DNA of 64,000 nt from Macrostomum hystrix (taxonomy: Eukaryota > Platyhelminthes > Macrostomidae), in assembly GCA_950097015.1 (NCBI GenBank), contig CATNEN010000038.1, positions 1,178,001 through 1,242,000 on the forward strand, given 5' to 3'. The translations under genes were made by a program, and so were the position numbers. The notes beneath the pieces are model-generated. The model saw only the letters and a list, made by a program, of their open reading frames with translations. It had not been told where the DNA came from and ran no database searches. Of the stretch, positions 42,901 to 53,050 are shown piece by piece; position 1 is the first letter of the stretch, and every line of letters begins with the position of its first letter.

Positions 42901-44472
42901 CGACTTGAAGGTCGGGGGTTCGATTCCCGACTCCACTGGAACAATTTGTGTCCGTTAGCAAGACACTTAACTGTGCATTGCTTCAGTTCACCCAGCTGTT
43001 AAATGGGTACCAGCATCAGCTGGGATAATTGAAGGTGGGTGTGGCGTCCCCCCAGTCCATGGACTGAACAGCTGTACGCAGCCTTCAGATGCGCCGCGCA
43101 ATAGCTGCGGCTGGGCTGTCGGCTGCACATCTGGCCCAATTGGGGCGGGTGTAATCAATTATTATATTATACGAGTATATATAATATTCGATACATATCG
43201 GCAGACTTCCAAGACAGCAGCGGCGCAGACGACGCTCGAGTGATCACCACGCTGAAGCTGTTTCTTCGGCCAGAAGAAGCGACCGCTCTGCAGCAGTTTG
43301 AATCCCAGTGCGTCCAGGACCTCCTGCTCGTGCGAGCCAGAGATGATCGCGGCGGCGGCGGCGGCGGTGCCGGAGACCGGCCAGTATTTGACGACTTCGG
43401 CTTCGGCGCTGGCACCTGGTCGGGGGGTGTTGATTCCACGTCCGCCGCGGCCACTGCGACAGCCGCAGCCTCAGCCGCGCGGGTCAGCGAACTCAACCAG
43501 CGGCACCTCCTGGCTGTTGTTGAGCGGCGCATCGCTGCAGCCGAAGCTGCGGCCACCGCGGCCGCCGAAGCAGCTGCCACAGCAGCCGCCGCAGTAGCCG
43601 CGGTGATCGGAGGTTCACCGCCATCGACTGAGCAGCCGCCATCGCAGCCGCAACCTCCGACGACTCCGCAGCGCCAGGACTCGATTCGTCTGCAGCAGCG
43701 ACAGCCGAGCGTTCGTCGGGCGCTTCGACGCGCGTCTTCGACGTCGGAGACTCCACAGCAGGCGGCGGCCGCGGCGGCCGCCGAAGCCGTCTCGGCTGCA
43801 CCCTTAAACGTTCTGCTCGGCCTTCGGCCATCGGGAGCCGGGGTCGACTGCGGCTACACCAGCATCTGCGACACGATCGATCTGTTGCCACTGGCAACTG
43901 CGATCGCCGCCACCGCCGCCGACACCTCCGAGACGTCAGTTGCGTCGCCGCCGCGGGCTGCTCCTCGACGCCTGGAGGCGACGCTGCGCGACGCAGAGGA
44001 GCGAGAGCGAGCCGCCCTCGGCACGGCGTTGCGCCGTCGCCTGCGTCAGTTTAGCATCACCGGCGAGGCTCCCATCGCTGACGAGCGAGAAGAAGTCGAT
44101 GAAGCAGCTGGCGGAGACGTCGGAAGCGTGCGCTTCGCAGCGAATGATGACGTTGCAGAAATCGACGAGCGGGACGACGACGACAAGGCTTCGCTGCAGG
44201 ACGTCCTTCAAGACGCTCTGGAACGCCTGGTGGACGCTGAGCTTCGCGACCGCGAGTCAACGGTTGGCCAGTTCGACGATGTCGACGATGACGACGGAGG
44301 TGGCGGTGGAGACGATGGAATCTACGACGAAGCCCTGATGATGTCGACCGCTGCTGCCGCCAATGTGTTCGCTGGGCCGTCTGGTTCGACCGTAGGCTTT
44401 GATTTCGGCGACCTGCTTGCTAATCCACCGATGGCGCTGCCCGATGAAACCGAAGGTGAAACTGACGTGTGA
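30906..44472 (+). CDS. TRPM: TRPM-family cation channel, copy 1, complete, ten exons
   Basis: Exons 30906-31318, 32108-32381, 33295-33714, 36443-36908, 37346-37540, 38236-38863, 39039-39544, 40260-41062, 42313-42772, 43205-44472. Phases agree and total 1811 codons with the stop. Order of features: Cys-rich start ([13 protein letters not shown]), melastatin homology regions ([41 protein letters not shown]), a Gln/His run (exon 6), pre-S1 and a Glu/Asp/Ala-rich stretch (exon 7), S1-S4 (exon 8), S5, a pore at about 1266-1288 ([16 protein letters not shown]), S6 (about 1302-1327) and a TRP helix. The C-terminus is Ala/Asp-rich. No NUDT9-H or alpha-kinase domain is present. TRPM channels are tetrameric Ca2+/Mg2+-permeable or monovalent channels of the plasma membrane. 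Every intron except the ninth is mostly minisatellite. The subtype is not assignable here. Confidence 0.9.
31386..32040. repeat. Degenerate ATGACTCATTT repeat, TRPM copy 1 intron 1
   Basis: Units built on GGTCATGACTCATTT, with TCTACATTCT or TGTTATTCATTCT linkers, repeat about 25 times through most of the intron. Copy 2 carries a shortened version (54630-55025). Confidence 0.85.
32513..33235. repeat. 22-bp minisatellite, TRPM copy 1 intron 2
   Basis: Unit TCTGTGTCAGTAGAATGTCA plus two bases, about 32 copies with variants. It fills the intron between exons 2 and 3. Confidence 0.92.
33715..34260. repeat. 20-bp minisatellite, TRPM copy 1 intron 3 (first part)
   Basis: Unit GGTCATTGTTGGATGTGGAT with variants begins within about ten bases of the exon 3 donor. 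It is interrupted by shorter GGTCATTATT units near 33930-34030. Confidence 0.9.
34261..34689. other. Unique middle of TRPM copy 1 intron 3
   Basis: About 430 bases of non-repeated intron sequence separating two arrays. It is nearly identical to 57152-57584 in copy 2. No exon signal is seen. Confidence 0.6.
34690..36440. repeat. Pyrimidine minisatellite, TRPM copy 1 intron 3 (second part)
   Basis: CATCTACTCTCCCTTCTC units with CCCC or CTCCC linkers run to the exon 4 acceptor. The array itself supplies the polypyrimidine tract (CTTCTCTCCCCTCCCAG). Larger blocks of a few hundred bases repeat inside it. Several plus frames are open and run into exon 4. Confidence 0.93.
36930..37312. repeat. Two short arrays, TRPM copy 1 intron 4
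   Basis: 26-bp units (AATCACGTGACCCACTATAC) up to about 37140, then 22-bp units (CATGACCCACTAGACC) to about 37312. Both share the TGACCCACTA core. Confidence 0.9.
37570..38195. repeat. 21-bp minisatellite, TRPM copy 1 intron 5
   Basis: About 30 units of 21 bp (CTTCAGGTGACCCGACCCAG plus C) with a CTAGAGCTAG subtype. Each unit contains CCTTCAG followed by GTGACC, that is, an acceptor-like site joined directly to a donor-like site. Confidence 0.94.
38890..38985. repeat. 21-bp minisatellite, TRPM copy 1 intron 6
   Basis: About five units of ACCCGATTGTCTACCTTAAC plus one base. Copy 2 has about eleven, which accounts for its longer intron 6. Confidence 0.88.
39675..40235. repeat. 17-bp CTCACCCCTCCCACAAT minisatellite, TRPM copy 1 intron 7
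   Basis: Degenerate AATCTCA units from about 39680 become regular CTCACCCCTCCCACAAT units from about 39940 to the exon 8 acceptor. Confidence 0.9.
41070..42280. repeat. GTCTGTCTGTTCTGGGTGTC minisatellite, TRPM copy 1 intron 8
   Basis: Units of 16 or 20 bp begin within ten bases of the donor and end about 30 bases before the exon 9 acceptor, so the intron is almost entirely array. No stops occur in the frame of exon 8, so an unspliced message would read through into exon 9 in a wrong frame. Confidence 0.94.
42872..43186 (+). mobile_element. tRNA-derived SINE (family 2) in TRPM copy 1 intron 9
   Basis: Head with GTAGCCTAGTAGTTAGGGCG (A box) and GGGGTTCGATTCCCGAC (B box), then a central domain (GCAAGACACTTAACTGTGCA, then CACCCAGCTGTTAAATGGGT) of a kind shared by several animal SINE families, and an AT-rich tail. 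The nine bases TTCGATACA flank both ends (42863-42871 and 43187-43195), giving a clean target-site duplication. Rejoining the flanks shows that it inserted into TTTCGATACATATCGG, the motif that recurs at 51.4-52.4 kb. Confidence 0.88.
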
Positions 44473-44641
44473 CCGCTCACTGCTAGAAATTGCCACATTT
44501 ATCGCCTGGCAGGCGATCGTGAATCAAATCAAGTTTTTTATTCATTTTTTGCGGTTCTCTGATTGCCAATGTTAAAGGTCCTTAAAGAGTTAACGATTGT
44601 ACTTTGACAATAGACCTTGGCCTTTTTGTAAATAATTAAAC

Positions 44642-45300
44642 GTCTGGATCAGGGGTTGACAAACTTATTAGCTGGCTGGCCAAAGAGAGAACCTAAAAGA
44701 TGGACCGCATTGACTGTAGAAATATGAGACAAGGGAGAGATTAGATGTTCAGATGAGACAGTGGAAATATGAAACAGGGAAGAGATTAGATGTTCAGATG
44801 AGACAGGAAGAGATTAGACAGTGGTGGGATAAGACAGTGAAGAGATTAGACAGTGGTGGGATAAGACAGTGAAGAGATTAGGCAGGGGAGGGATAAGACA
44901 GTGAAGAGATTAGGCAGGGGAGGGATAAGACAGTGAAGAGATTAGGCAGGGGAGGGATAAGACAGTGAAGAGATTAGGCAGGGGAGGGATAAGACAGTGA
45001 AGAGATTAGACAGTGGTGGGATAAGACAGTGAAGAGATTAGGCAGGGGAGGGATAAGACAGTGAAGAGATTAGGCAGGGGAGGGATAAGACAGTGGAGAG
45101 ATTAGGCAGTGGTGGGGTAAGACAGTGAAGAGATTAGGCAGTGGTGGGGTAAGACAGTGAAGAGATTAGGCAGGGGAGGGATAAGACAGTGGAGAGATTA
45201 ATACAGGATGCTGTAGGTGTCGGAAGGGGCAACGGGCCGGATTTAGGAGCTTCGAGGGCCGCATCTGGCCCGCGGGCCGGAGCCGACCCCTGGTCTTGAC
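44642..45300. mobile_element. hAT-like non-autonomous DNA transposon (MITE) with flanking 8-bp duplications
   Basis: The element proper is 44650-45292. It starts CAGGGGTTGACAAACTTA and ends with the reverse complement of CAGGGGTCGGCTCCGGCC, the terminal consensus seen in hAT-superfamily elements with GGCCCGCGGGCC subterminal sequence. The flanks GTCTGGAT (44642-44649) and GTCTTGAC (45293-45300) agree at six of eight positions, including the T2 and A7 typical of hAT targets. There is no transposase frame; the interior is mainly a 32-bp minisatellite. Confidence 0.75.
44815..45195. repeat. 32-bp minisatellite inside the hAT-like element
   Basis: About eleven units containing GACAGTGAAGAGATTAGGCA and GGGGAGGGATAA, with a GTGGTGGGATAA subtype. 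Confidence 0.9.
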
Positions 45301-45704
45301 TGTGTACTTTTAAAAGTTTACTCGTCCATCTCCATCGACCATTGATCCCGTACAGCTTTAGTAGCGTGGGATTTTTGCGGTATTTTATTTTTGCTCTGCA
45401 GTGCCCAATCCGACCAGTTTCTGTTTTATGCCTTGCCTTATCGATTTTTACCAATTTTGCTTCACTCAAATTCACGAAAGATTAAATATTGGCCTTTTTG
45501 CCCACCAATTCAAAATTCTTGGCTTTAACCAGCTTTAGTTGCCTCTATGAAACCCACGTTGGGATATTTTTCTATTTTTTTTTGCAGCTTTTAATCTCAC
45601 GGTGGATTAAACAACTTTCCATTGATTTTACCGTCTGCATGTAAATTTACGAGTATAAGCATTGTCATTTTTTAGATGCTTACAGCTAATTGATGGAGTG
45701 ACGG
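45301..45704. other. Unique intergenic spacer
   Basis: AT-rich sequence between the MITE and the next array. No gene signal. Confidence 0.55.
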
Positions 45705-47635
45705 GGACCACTCTGAACACCACCCCGACCAACACCCTCAGTTAACACCCCATTCTAAACACCACCCCGACCAACACCCTCAGTTAACACCCCATTCTAA
45801 ACACCACCCCGACCAACACCCTCAGATAACACCCCATTCTAAACACCACCCCGACCAACACCCTCAGTTAACACCCCATTCTAAACACCACCCCGACCAA
45901 CACCCTCAGTTAACACCCCATTCTAAACACCACCCCGACCAACACCCTCAGATAACACCCCATTCTAAACACCACCCCGACCAACACCCTCAGTTAACAC
46001 CCCATTCTAAACACCACCCCGACCAACACCCTCAGATAACACCCCATTCTAAACACCACCCCGACCAACACCCTCAGTTAACACCCCATTCTAAACACCA
46101 CCCCGACCAACACCCTCAGTTAACACCCCATTCTAAACACCACCCCGACCAACACCCTCAGATAACACCCCATTCTAAACACCACCCCGACCAACACCCT
46201 CAGTTAACACCCCATTCTAAACACCACCCCGACCAACACCCTCAGTTAACACCCCATTCTAAACACCACCCCGACCAACACCCTCAGATAACACCCCATT
46301 CTAAACACCACCCCGACCAACACCCTCAGTTAACACCCCATTCTAAACACCACCCCGACCAACACCCTCAGTTAACACCCCATTCTAAACACCACCCCGA
46401 CCAACACCCTCAGTTAACGCCCCATTCTAAACACCACCCCGACCAACACCCTCAGATAACACCCCATTCTAAACACCACCCCGACCAACACCCTCAGTTA
46501 ACACCCCATTCTAAACACCACCCCGACCAACACCCTCAGTTAACACCCCATTCTAAACACCACCCCGACCAACACCCTCAGATAACACCCCATTCTAAAC
46601 ACCACCCCGACCAACACCCTCAGATAACACCCCATTCTAAACACCACCCCGACCAACACCCTCAGATAACACCCCATTCTAAACACCACCCCGACCAACA
46701 CCCTCAGATAACACCCCATTCTAAACACCACCCCGACCAACACCCTCAGATAACACCCCATTCTAAACACCACCCCGACCAACACCCTCAGATAACACCC
46801 CATTCTAAACACCACCCCGACCAACACCCTCAGTTAACACCCCATTCTAAACACCACCCCGACCAACACCCTCAGATAACACCCCATTCTAAACACCACC
46901 CCGACCAACACCCTCAGATAACACCCCATTCTAAACACCACCCCGACCAACACCCTCAGATAACACCCCATTCTAAACACCACCCCGACCAACACCCTCA
47001 GATAACACCCCATTCTAAACACCACCCCGACCAACACCCTCAGATAACACCCCATTCTAAACACCACCCCGACCAACACCCTCAGATAACACCCCATTCT
47101 AAACACCACCCCGACCAACACCCTCAGATAACACCCCATTCTAAACACCACCCCGACCAACACCCTCAGATAACACCCCATTCTAAGCACCACCCCGACC
47201 AACACCCTCAGATAACACCCCATTCTAAGCACCACCCCGACCAACACCCTCAGATAACACCCCATTCTAAACACCACCCCGACCAACACCCTCAGATAAC
47301 ACCCCATTCTAAACACCACCCCGACCAACACCCTCAGATAACACCCCATTCTAAACACCACCCCGACCAACACCCTCAGATAACACCCCATTCTAAACAC
47401 CACCCCGACCAACACCCTCAGATAACACCCCATTCTAAACACCACCCCGACCAACACCCTCAGATAACACCCCATTCTAAGCACCACCCCGACCAACACC
47501 CTCAGATAACACCCCATTCTAAGCACCACCCCGACCAACACCCTCAGATAACACCCCATTCTAAGCACCACCCCGACCAACACCCTCAGATAACACCCCA
47601 TTCTAAGCACCACCCCGACCAACACCCTCAGATAA
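45705..47635. repeat. 42-bp minisatellite, about 46 copies
   Basis: A very uniform 42-bp unit (CCAACACCCTCAGTTAACAC followed by CCCATTCTAAACACCACC). Variants GTTAAC/GATAAC and AAACACC/AAGCACC are clustered, marking growth polarity. The minus strand is open in units of 14 codons wherever GATAAC is present; GTTAAC introduces a stop. This looks like chance rather than a protein. Confidence 0.96.
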
Positions 47636-48050
47636 GATCCCAGATTTGGAGCGATATTTGTTGTTTCCGTTTTTTCCATTTTCAAAGCGAAGTATTCTGC
47701 TTCCGCTAAGCGCATGAGTTAGCAGGTTATACAACTCTTCCTTTTGTTTTGATCTTGCTCTATTCGTTTTATTATTTATTATCGAGTCACTCTTGACTGC
47801 TGTGGTGCACTATTGGCTTGTTGAGAAGTGTTAGTTTTTTTCACTAACTTTTGAGATCTCAATCGTGACGTAGTTTTCTGCTATGCGTTCTCCACGCAGC
47901 TTATTATTACTCAATTGCTCATTTATAAAACAAGTGATATTTTGTTTTGTGCAGTTTAAATTATATTGAAAAATAACTTTGCTGCTCTTACTTGAGCCAG
48001 TTGGCTGAATAATCTTTTTCGAATGGCATTGTTCTTCAGAACTCTTCTCA
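47636..48050. other. Unique intergenic spacer
   Basis: AT-rich sequence between two arrays with no recognisable gene. Confidence 0.55.
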
Positions 48051-48775
48051 GGACTGGCGTCTATCCTTCATTCTCCCCTGCGTCTATCTTTGATTCTCCC
48101 CCGTGTCTATCCTTTATTCTCCCCCATGTCTATCTTTGATTCTCCCCCGTGTCTATCCTTCATTCTCCCCCGCGTCTATCCTTCATTCTCCCCTGCGTCT
48201 ATCTTTGATTCTCCCCCGTGTCTATCCTTCATTCTCCCCCGCGTCTATCCTTCATTCTCCCCCGCGTCTATCCTTCATTCTCCCCCGTGTCTATCCTTTA
48301 TTCTCCCCCATGTCTATCCTTTATTCTCCCCCATGTCTATCCTTTATTCTCCCCCATGTCTATCCTTTATTCTGCCCCGTGTCTATCCTTTATTCTCCCC
48401 TGTGTCTATCCTTTATTCTCCCCTGTGTCTATCCTTCATTCTCCCCCGTGTCTATCCTTTATTCTCCCCCATGTCTATCCTTTATTCTCCCCTGTGTCTA
48501 TCCTTTATTCTCCCCTGTGTCTATCCTTCATTCTCCCCTGCGTCTATCCTTTATTCTCCCCTGTGTCTATCCTTCATTCTCCCCTGCGTCTATCCTTTAT
48601 TCTCCCCTGTGTCTATCCTTCATTCTCCCCTGCGTCTATCCTTCATTCTCCCCCGTGTCTATCCTTTATTCTCCCCTGTGTTTAACTTTCATTCTCCCAA
48701 ATGTCTACCCAACATTCTCCCAAATGTCTACCTAACATTCTCCCAAATGTCTACTCAGTATTCTCAGAAGTGTCT
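48051..48775. repeat. 22-bp minisatellite immediately upstream of the ALDH gene
   Basis: Units of TGTCTATCCTTTATTCTCCC plus two bases, about 32 copies, ending in a few ATGTCTACCCAACATTCTCC units. It stops about 120 bases before the ALDH start codon, so the promoter of that gene must lie within or beyond the array. Confidence 0.94.
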
Positions 48776-48893
48776 TGAGTAGCTGCGGCACTTTCCCGAA
48801 TTCTCCCTCACACAATCTATCTTTCTCCCGTCTCCCTATCGGGCCAAGCCGAATCGTTGAACCCCTTCAATCGGTCCGCAGCCAGTAGTCGCC

Positions 48894-50730
48894 ATGGCAA
48901 CAGCTCAGTCCGGCACCAACGCCCCGACCATCGTGGCCTCCCTCCGCGCCGCCTTCGCCAGCGGTCGGACTCGTTCGCTGGATTGGCGCCGCTCCCAGCT
49001 GGAGGCTCTGCACAACATGCTCAGCGAGCAGGAGGCCCGCTTTACCGAGGTCCTGTGGCGAGATCTGCGCAAGAACAAGCAGGAGGCTGCAGCTACTGAG
49101 CTGCTCATGGTGAAGAGCGAAGTTGCTAAGCTCTCCAAGGAGCTGCCCAGACTGTCTGCTCCGGCTAAGCCGCCGAAGACCTTCATCAGCATGATGGACG
49201 GCCTGGCCGTGCAGCCGCAGCCGCTCGGAGTTGCGCTGATTATTGGCGCCTGGAACTACCCCATTCAGCTGGCCCTGCTGCCATTGGCTGGAGCCATCGC
49301 TGCTGGCAACTGCGCCCTGCTGAAACCGTCCGAGATCTCCGAGGCTTCAGCAGCCCTGCTGGCTGAACTGCTGCCCAAATATCTGGATCAGGACTGCATC
49401 AAAGTAGTCTGCGGCGGCGCCTCCGAGACACAGCAGATCCTTGAGCAGCGATTTGACACCATCTTCTACACTGGCAGCTCCAGGGTAGCTCGCTTTGTGA
49501 TGGCCGCCGCCAGTAAGCACCTCACACCCGTCACACTCGAGCTCGGCGGCAAATCACCGGTGTACGTGTCTCATGGCATCGACCTGGACCTGGTGAGTTT
49601 TTAGCTACCTCATCTCACCTGTGCTGACCTCATCTCACCTGTGCTGACCTCATCTCACCTGTCCAGACTCTAATCTCACCTGTCCAGACTCTAATCTCAC
49701 CTGTCCAGACTCCAATCTCACCAGTCCAGACTCCAATCTCACCAGTCCGGATCCCAATCTCACCTGTCCAGACTCCAATCTCACCAGTCCGGATCCCAAT
49801 CTCACCTGTCCAGACTCCAATCTCACCAGTCCGGATCCCAATCTCACCAGTCCAGACTCCAATCTCACCTGTCCAGACTCCAATCTCACCAGTCCGGATC
49901 CCAATCTCACCTGTCCAGACCCCTTTCTCACCTGTCCCAACTCGGCCTGTCGCCAGGTGTCCAGCCGCCTGGCCTGGGGCAAGTTCATGAACGCCGGCCA
50001 GATTTGCATCGCGCCGGACTACGCCCTGTGCCCGCCTGACCTCGTCCAGCCGCTGGCCGACGCTGTTGCCGCTCGAATTCGAGAATTTTTCGGCCCCAAT
50101 CCCCGCGACAGTCCCGACTTTGGCCGCATTGTTTCGGACAGAATGTTCGACCGGCTGTCCGGCATCTTGTCCGACACCAAGGCCAAGAAGGTTGTCGGCG
50201 GCGATCTCGACCGCGCCGAGCGTTTCATCCCCCCGATGGTCTTCGTCGATGTGAAGCCGGACGACGCCCTGATGCGCGAGGAGCTGTTCGGCCCGCTGCT
50301 GCCGATCCTATCTGTGCCCGGCGGAGTCGAGGAGGCCATCGAGTTGATCAACGCCGGCGAGAAGCCGCTGGCGCTGTACGTGTTCACGCACGACGCCGCC
50401 GTTCGACGCCGCTTCGAGGAGTCGACCAGCTCCGGGGCGCTGGTCTTTAACGACGTCGTTATCCACGCCGGCATCGACACGCTGCCATTTGGCGGAGTTG
50501 GCGAGTCGGGCATGGGCTGCTACCACGGCGCCTACAGCTTCAACGCCTTCTCCCACAGGCGCGCCGTGCTGTACAAGAACGCCAGCGCAATGTCTCGGAC
50601 TATCGACGCCAGATTCCGCTATCCGCCGTACAACGACTCCAAGCTGGGCTGGGTCAACTGGGCCCTCGCCAGCAGCATCGGCGGCGGCGGCGGCGGCGGC
50701 AAAGGTTGGGGCTCCTGCCAGCTGCTGTGA
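48894..50730 (+). CDS. ALDH3: ALDH3-family aldehyde dehydrogenase with a C-terminal CaaX box, two exons
   Basis: Exons 48894-49592 and 49957-50730 join in phase 0 to give 490 residues, the usual ALDH3 length. Motifs: LGVALIIGAWNYP with the oxyanion-hole Asn121, GNCALLKPSE, IFYTGSSRVAR, LELGGKSP with general base Glu216, and NAGQICIAPDY with catalytic Cys250. A second-half LPFGGVGESGMG loop is present. The enzyme oxidises medium- and long-chain fatty or lipid-derived aldehydes to acids with NAD(P)+. The tail has a Gly run and ends in CQLL, a CaaX sequence whose final Leu favours geranylgeranylation. Vertebrate ALDH3B proteins are lipidated at a C-terminal Cys in a similar way. Hence it is probably anchored to the plasma membrane or lipid droplets rather than by a transmembrane tail as in ALDH3A2. 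An acceptor-like CCGCAG lies 12 bases before the ATG. Confidence 0.9.
49603..49945. repeat. 21-bp minisatellite filling the ALDH intron
   Basis: About 16 units around ATCTCACCTGTCCAGACTCC. It occupies the intron 49593-49956 from just behind the donor to just before CGCCAG. On the minus strand each unit carries ACAGGTGAGA, a strong donor-like sequence. Confidence 0.93.
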
Positions 50731-51415
50731 CTGTGCAGCCCGTGTCAACCGACTAGTGTAACTCCAATTCTCTGATTTTTTTCTAAACATATCGGATAGC
50801 AATCCGATATTTCATCCCTTGGCTTGACCTTTGAAATGATTGGCTATGAGAGGCTGCAGTGTCGTTTGTGTTTTGTCACGTGACTAGTTACTCTAATTCC
50901 GTATTATTGATGTCCCTAGCAATGTGTTGTGCAATTAGTACTCATGACTTTTTGATTATAACAAATATCATGTCTTCATTAGCAATGTCTTATTATGGTT
51001 ATAATCGTGACTGTTTTTTAGTCTGATTATGTTTACGATTGTTTTAATTATTAATATCCATTATTATTGTTTGTACTCGCTATTGTGATAATAAACTAGA
51101 ATTATTTAGATGTGTGTTTTCAGTTTGATTAGCAGAAATTGAAATCTCGAGACGATGCGAATTCCGCTCTGTTAGTTATCATCGGTTGAGTAGTCTTAAC
51201 GGGCCGATATTCAGTCTAATGTGGGTCCATGTTAGCTGCCTTTATAGCTCTTTAATATTTCATTCAGTGCCTTCAGACAAGACGATAATGTGCTGGTGGC
51301 CTTGAAACTTTCAAATCTGGTTTCATGCTGAATTAATGAGGCCTGCTTTGAGAGAACTGGCTTTAAGATTTTTTCTGCGTAATATTGAGTATAGTCCACT
51401 AGCAACTTTTGAAAC
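50731..51415. other. ALDH 3' UTR and flank
   Basis: AT-rich sequence after the stop. The first clear poly(A) signal is AATAAA at 51090-51095, about 360 bases downstream. ACATATCGGATAGCAATCCG near 50785 resembles the CGATA motif of the next region. Confidence 0.55.
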
Positions 51416-52360
51416 TTTTCGATACATATCGGATGCTGTCAAATTGCCAGTTTTTAATAATTATTTCGATACATATCGGATGTTTTCTACTAGCCACTTA
51501 TGAGACTTGAAATTAAGAAAATTGAAAATTGATACTTGATTCATGCCCCGAAGACAGAAATATCAGGGGCATATGACTAGATTTAGTACAGTGTGATGAC
51601 AGCTACAGCTATAAAAGTGTGACAGACACAGCTTAAAAAATCCGAGCTTGAGCGTTGCCTGAAAGTTGATCTTCAAGACTTCAAGATTGAGTATCTGCAG
51701 CAATTGCTGACAGACGGAAGTCCAGGCAGATGGACAGTTGGACTTATCTGACTTATCTAAAGCTTAGATTCAAGTTTTAAACTAGGCTTATGGGAGAGCT
51801 GTTTGATCTCAGCTCCGACAGGAGCCGGATTATGAGCTTTGATGAGAAGCAACACAGGAAAGCAATACTGGGACCAGCGGAACACGAAATCGTTAAGTGG
51901 CCTCGCGACGAGCCAAGCCAACCCGCTGCTGGCTGCCTTTCACAATTATTTCGATACAAATCGGGTATTATTAAGTAGCCACCTTTAAAAATAGTTTCGA
52001 TACATATAGGGTGTTGTCCAGTAGCGTCTTTTGAGAATTCTTTCAATACATATCGGATGTGTTACATATGACGCTTTAAAAATTTTTTTCGCTTAATATC
52101 GGGTTTAGTTCACTAGACACTAGAGATTTTTACTAGCTCGTATGCCAATAGGATTTAGTCTAATCGTTACTTTTGAGACTTATTTCGATACACATCGGTT
52201 GTAGTCCACTAGCTACCGTTGACTAGTATTTCGATACATATCGGGTCTAGTCTATCAGCTCTCTCTGGCTACCATAGAAAATTATTTTGCTGTACTAGTA
52301 TATATCGTGTAGTACAAAATATCTACAATTGAGACTTTTCGACACATATCGGGTACAGAA
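51416..52360. repeat. Decayed long-unit tandem repeat built on TTTCGATACATATCGG
   Basis: CGATACATATCGG or close variants occur at 51420, 51467, 51951, 51998, 52044, 52186, 52232 and 52340. Around them, remnants of TAGTCCACTAGC and ACTTTTGAGACTT recur in the same order, giving a unit of about 45-55 bases where copies are adjacent. Copies are strongly diverged, unlike every other array in the window. An unrelated stretch (51540-51930) interrupts it. Confidence 0.7.
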
Positions 52361-53050
52361 GCAGCTACTTTGCATCACCCGTGGCCGCCAAAATTGCAAT
52401 TCCGAATTCAGTCGCTGAGCAGGCTTAATCTGGAATGCAGAGGTCAAAGCCAAAAAAACGACAGCAAATTTTAAATTATAAATTTTATTCGCTTGCTCAG
52501 AGTTCACGCCGGACGATCTCGGCTTTAAATGACGTGCTCTCGGTTTAAGCTTCACATCCGGAATGATTTGATGCTCTGGCCGCTGAGAACGTTTAATTTA
52601 GTTGTCATGAGCAGTCACTGTTATTTCATACTAGCGCTTACTGCGACCTGAATGAGATCGCGCTCGAGAGATGTGAAAAAAGGCTCTTTAAAATGCTAAT
52701 TATACTACTAAGCTAAAGGTCAAGCACAAGTAAGTAGTAAAGGTAGCGGAATTCGATTAAAATTGTCAAACTATTGCTAAAATAATTTTTTACTTCATGC
52801 AATTTTTGAATCTTTGCATTTTTGTTTCGCTAATGGATTTTCAAGTTATATCGGGTGTGTCGGGTCTGTATCATCAGCCACATGCGTCCAAGTTCGCCTG
52901 CCTAGGCCTTTCAGTCTTCTTCTAGGGTAGAAGGTCAGATAAATATTTGGTCAGCATCTCTATTTGGTCAGAAAAGTCCGGCATAGAGTTATCCCCCCGC
53001 TCTACAATTTTCGATTGCCATCTCTTTTCAGAACTCTTTTAGTCTCTTAG
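52361..53050. other. Unique intergenic spacer
   Basis: No gene recognised. Weak variants of the TATCGGGT element occur near 52845-52870. Confidence 0.5.

Noticed and set aside
42872-42950. Functional tRNA genes at the heads of the SINEs (also 23886 and 30442)
   Set aside because: A and B boxes are present, but the acceptor stems do not close and each head continues into a shared SINE body and tail.
43240-44472. Treating the Ala/Asp-rich final segment as a separate gene
   Set aside because: It is in phase with the acceptor at 43205 and begins with the LKLFLRPEE and FESQC elements that follow the TRP helix in TRPM proteins, so it is the last TRPM exon.
45705-47715. Minus-strand repeat protein of 14-residue units (up to 293 codons)
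   Set aside because: The unit is 42 bp, a multiple of three, so it stays open by chance wherever GATAAC replaces GTTAAC. Stops from GTTAAC units break it repeatedly and no gene context exists.
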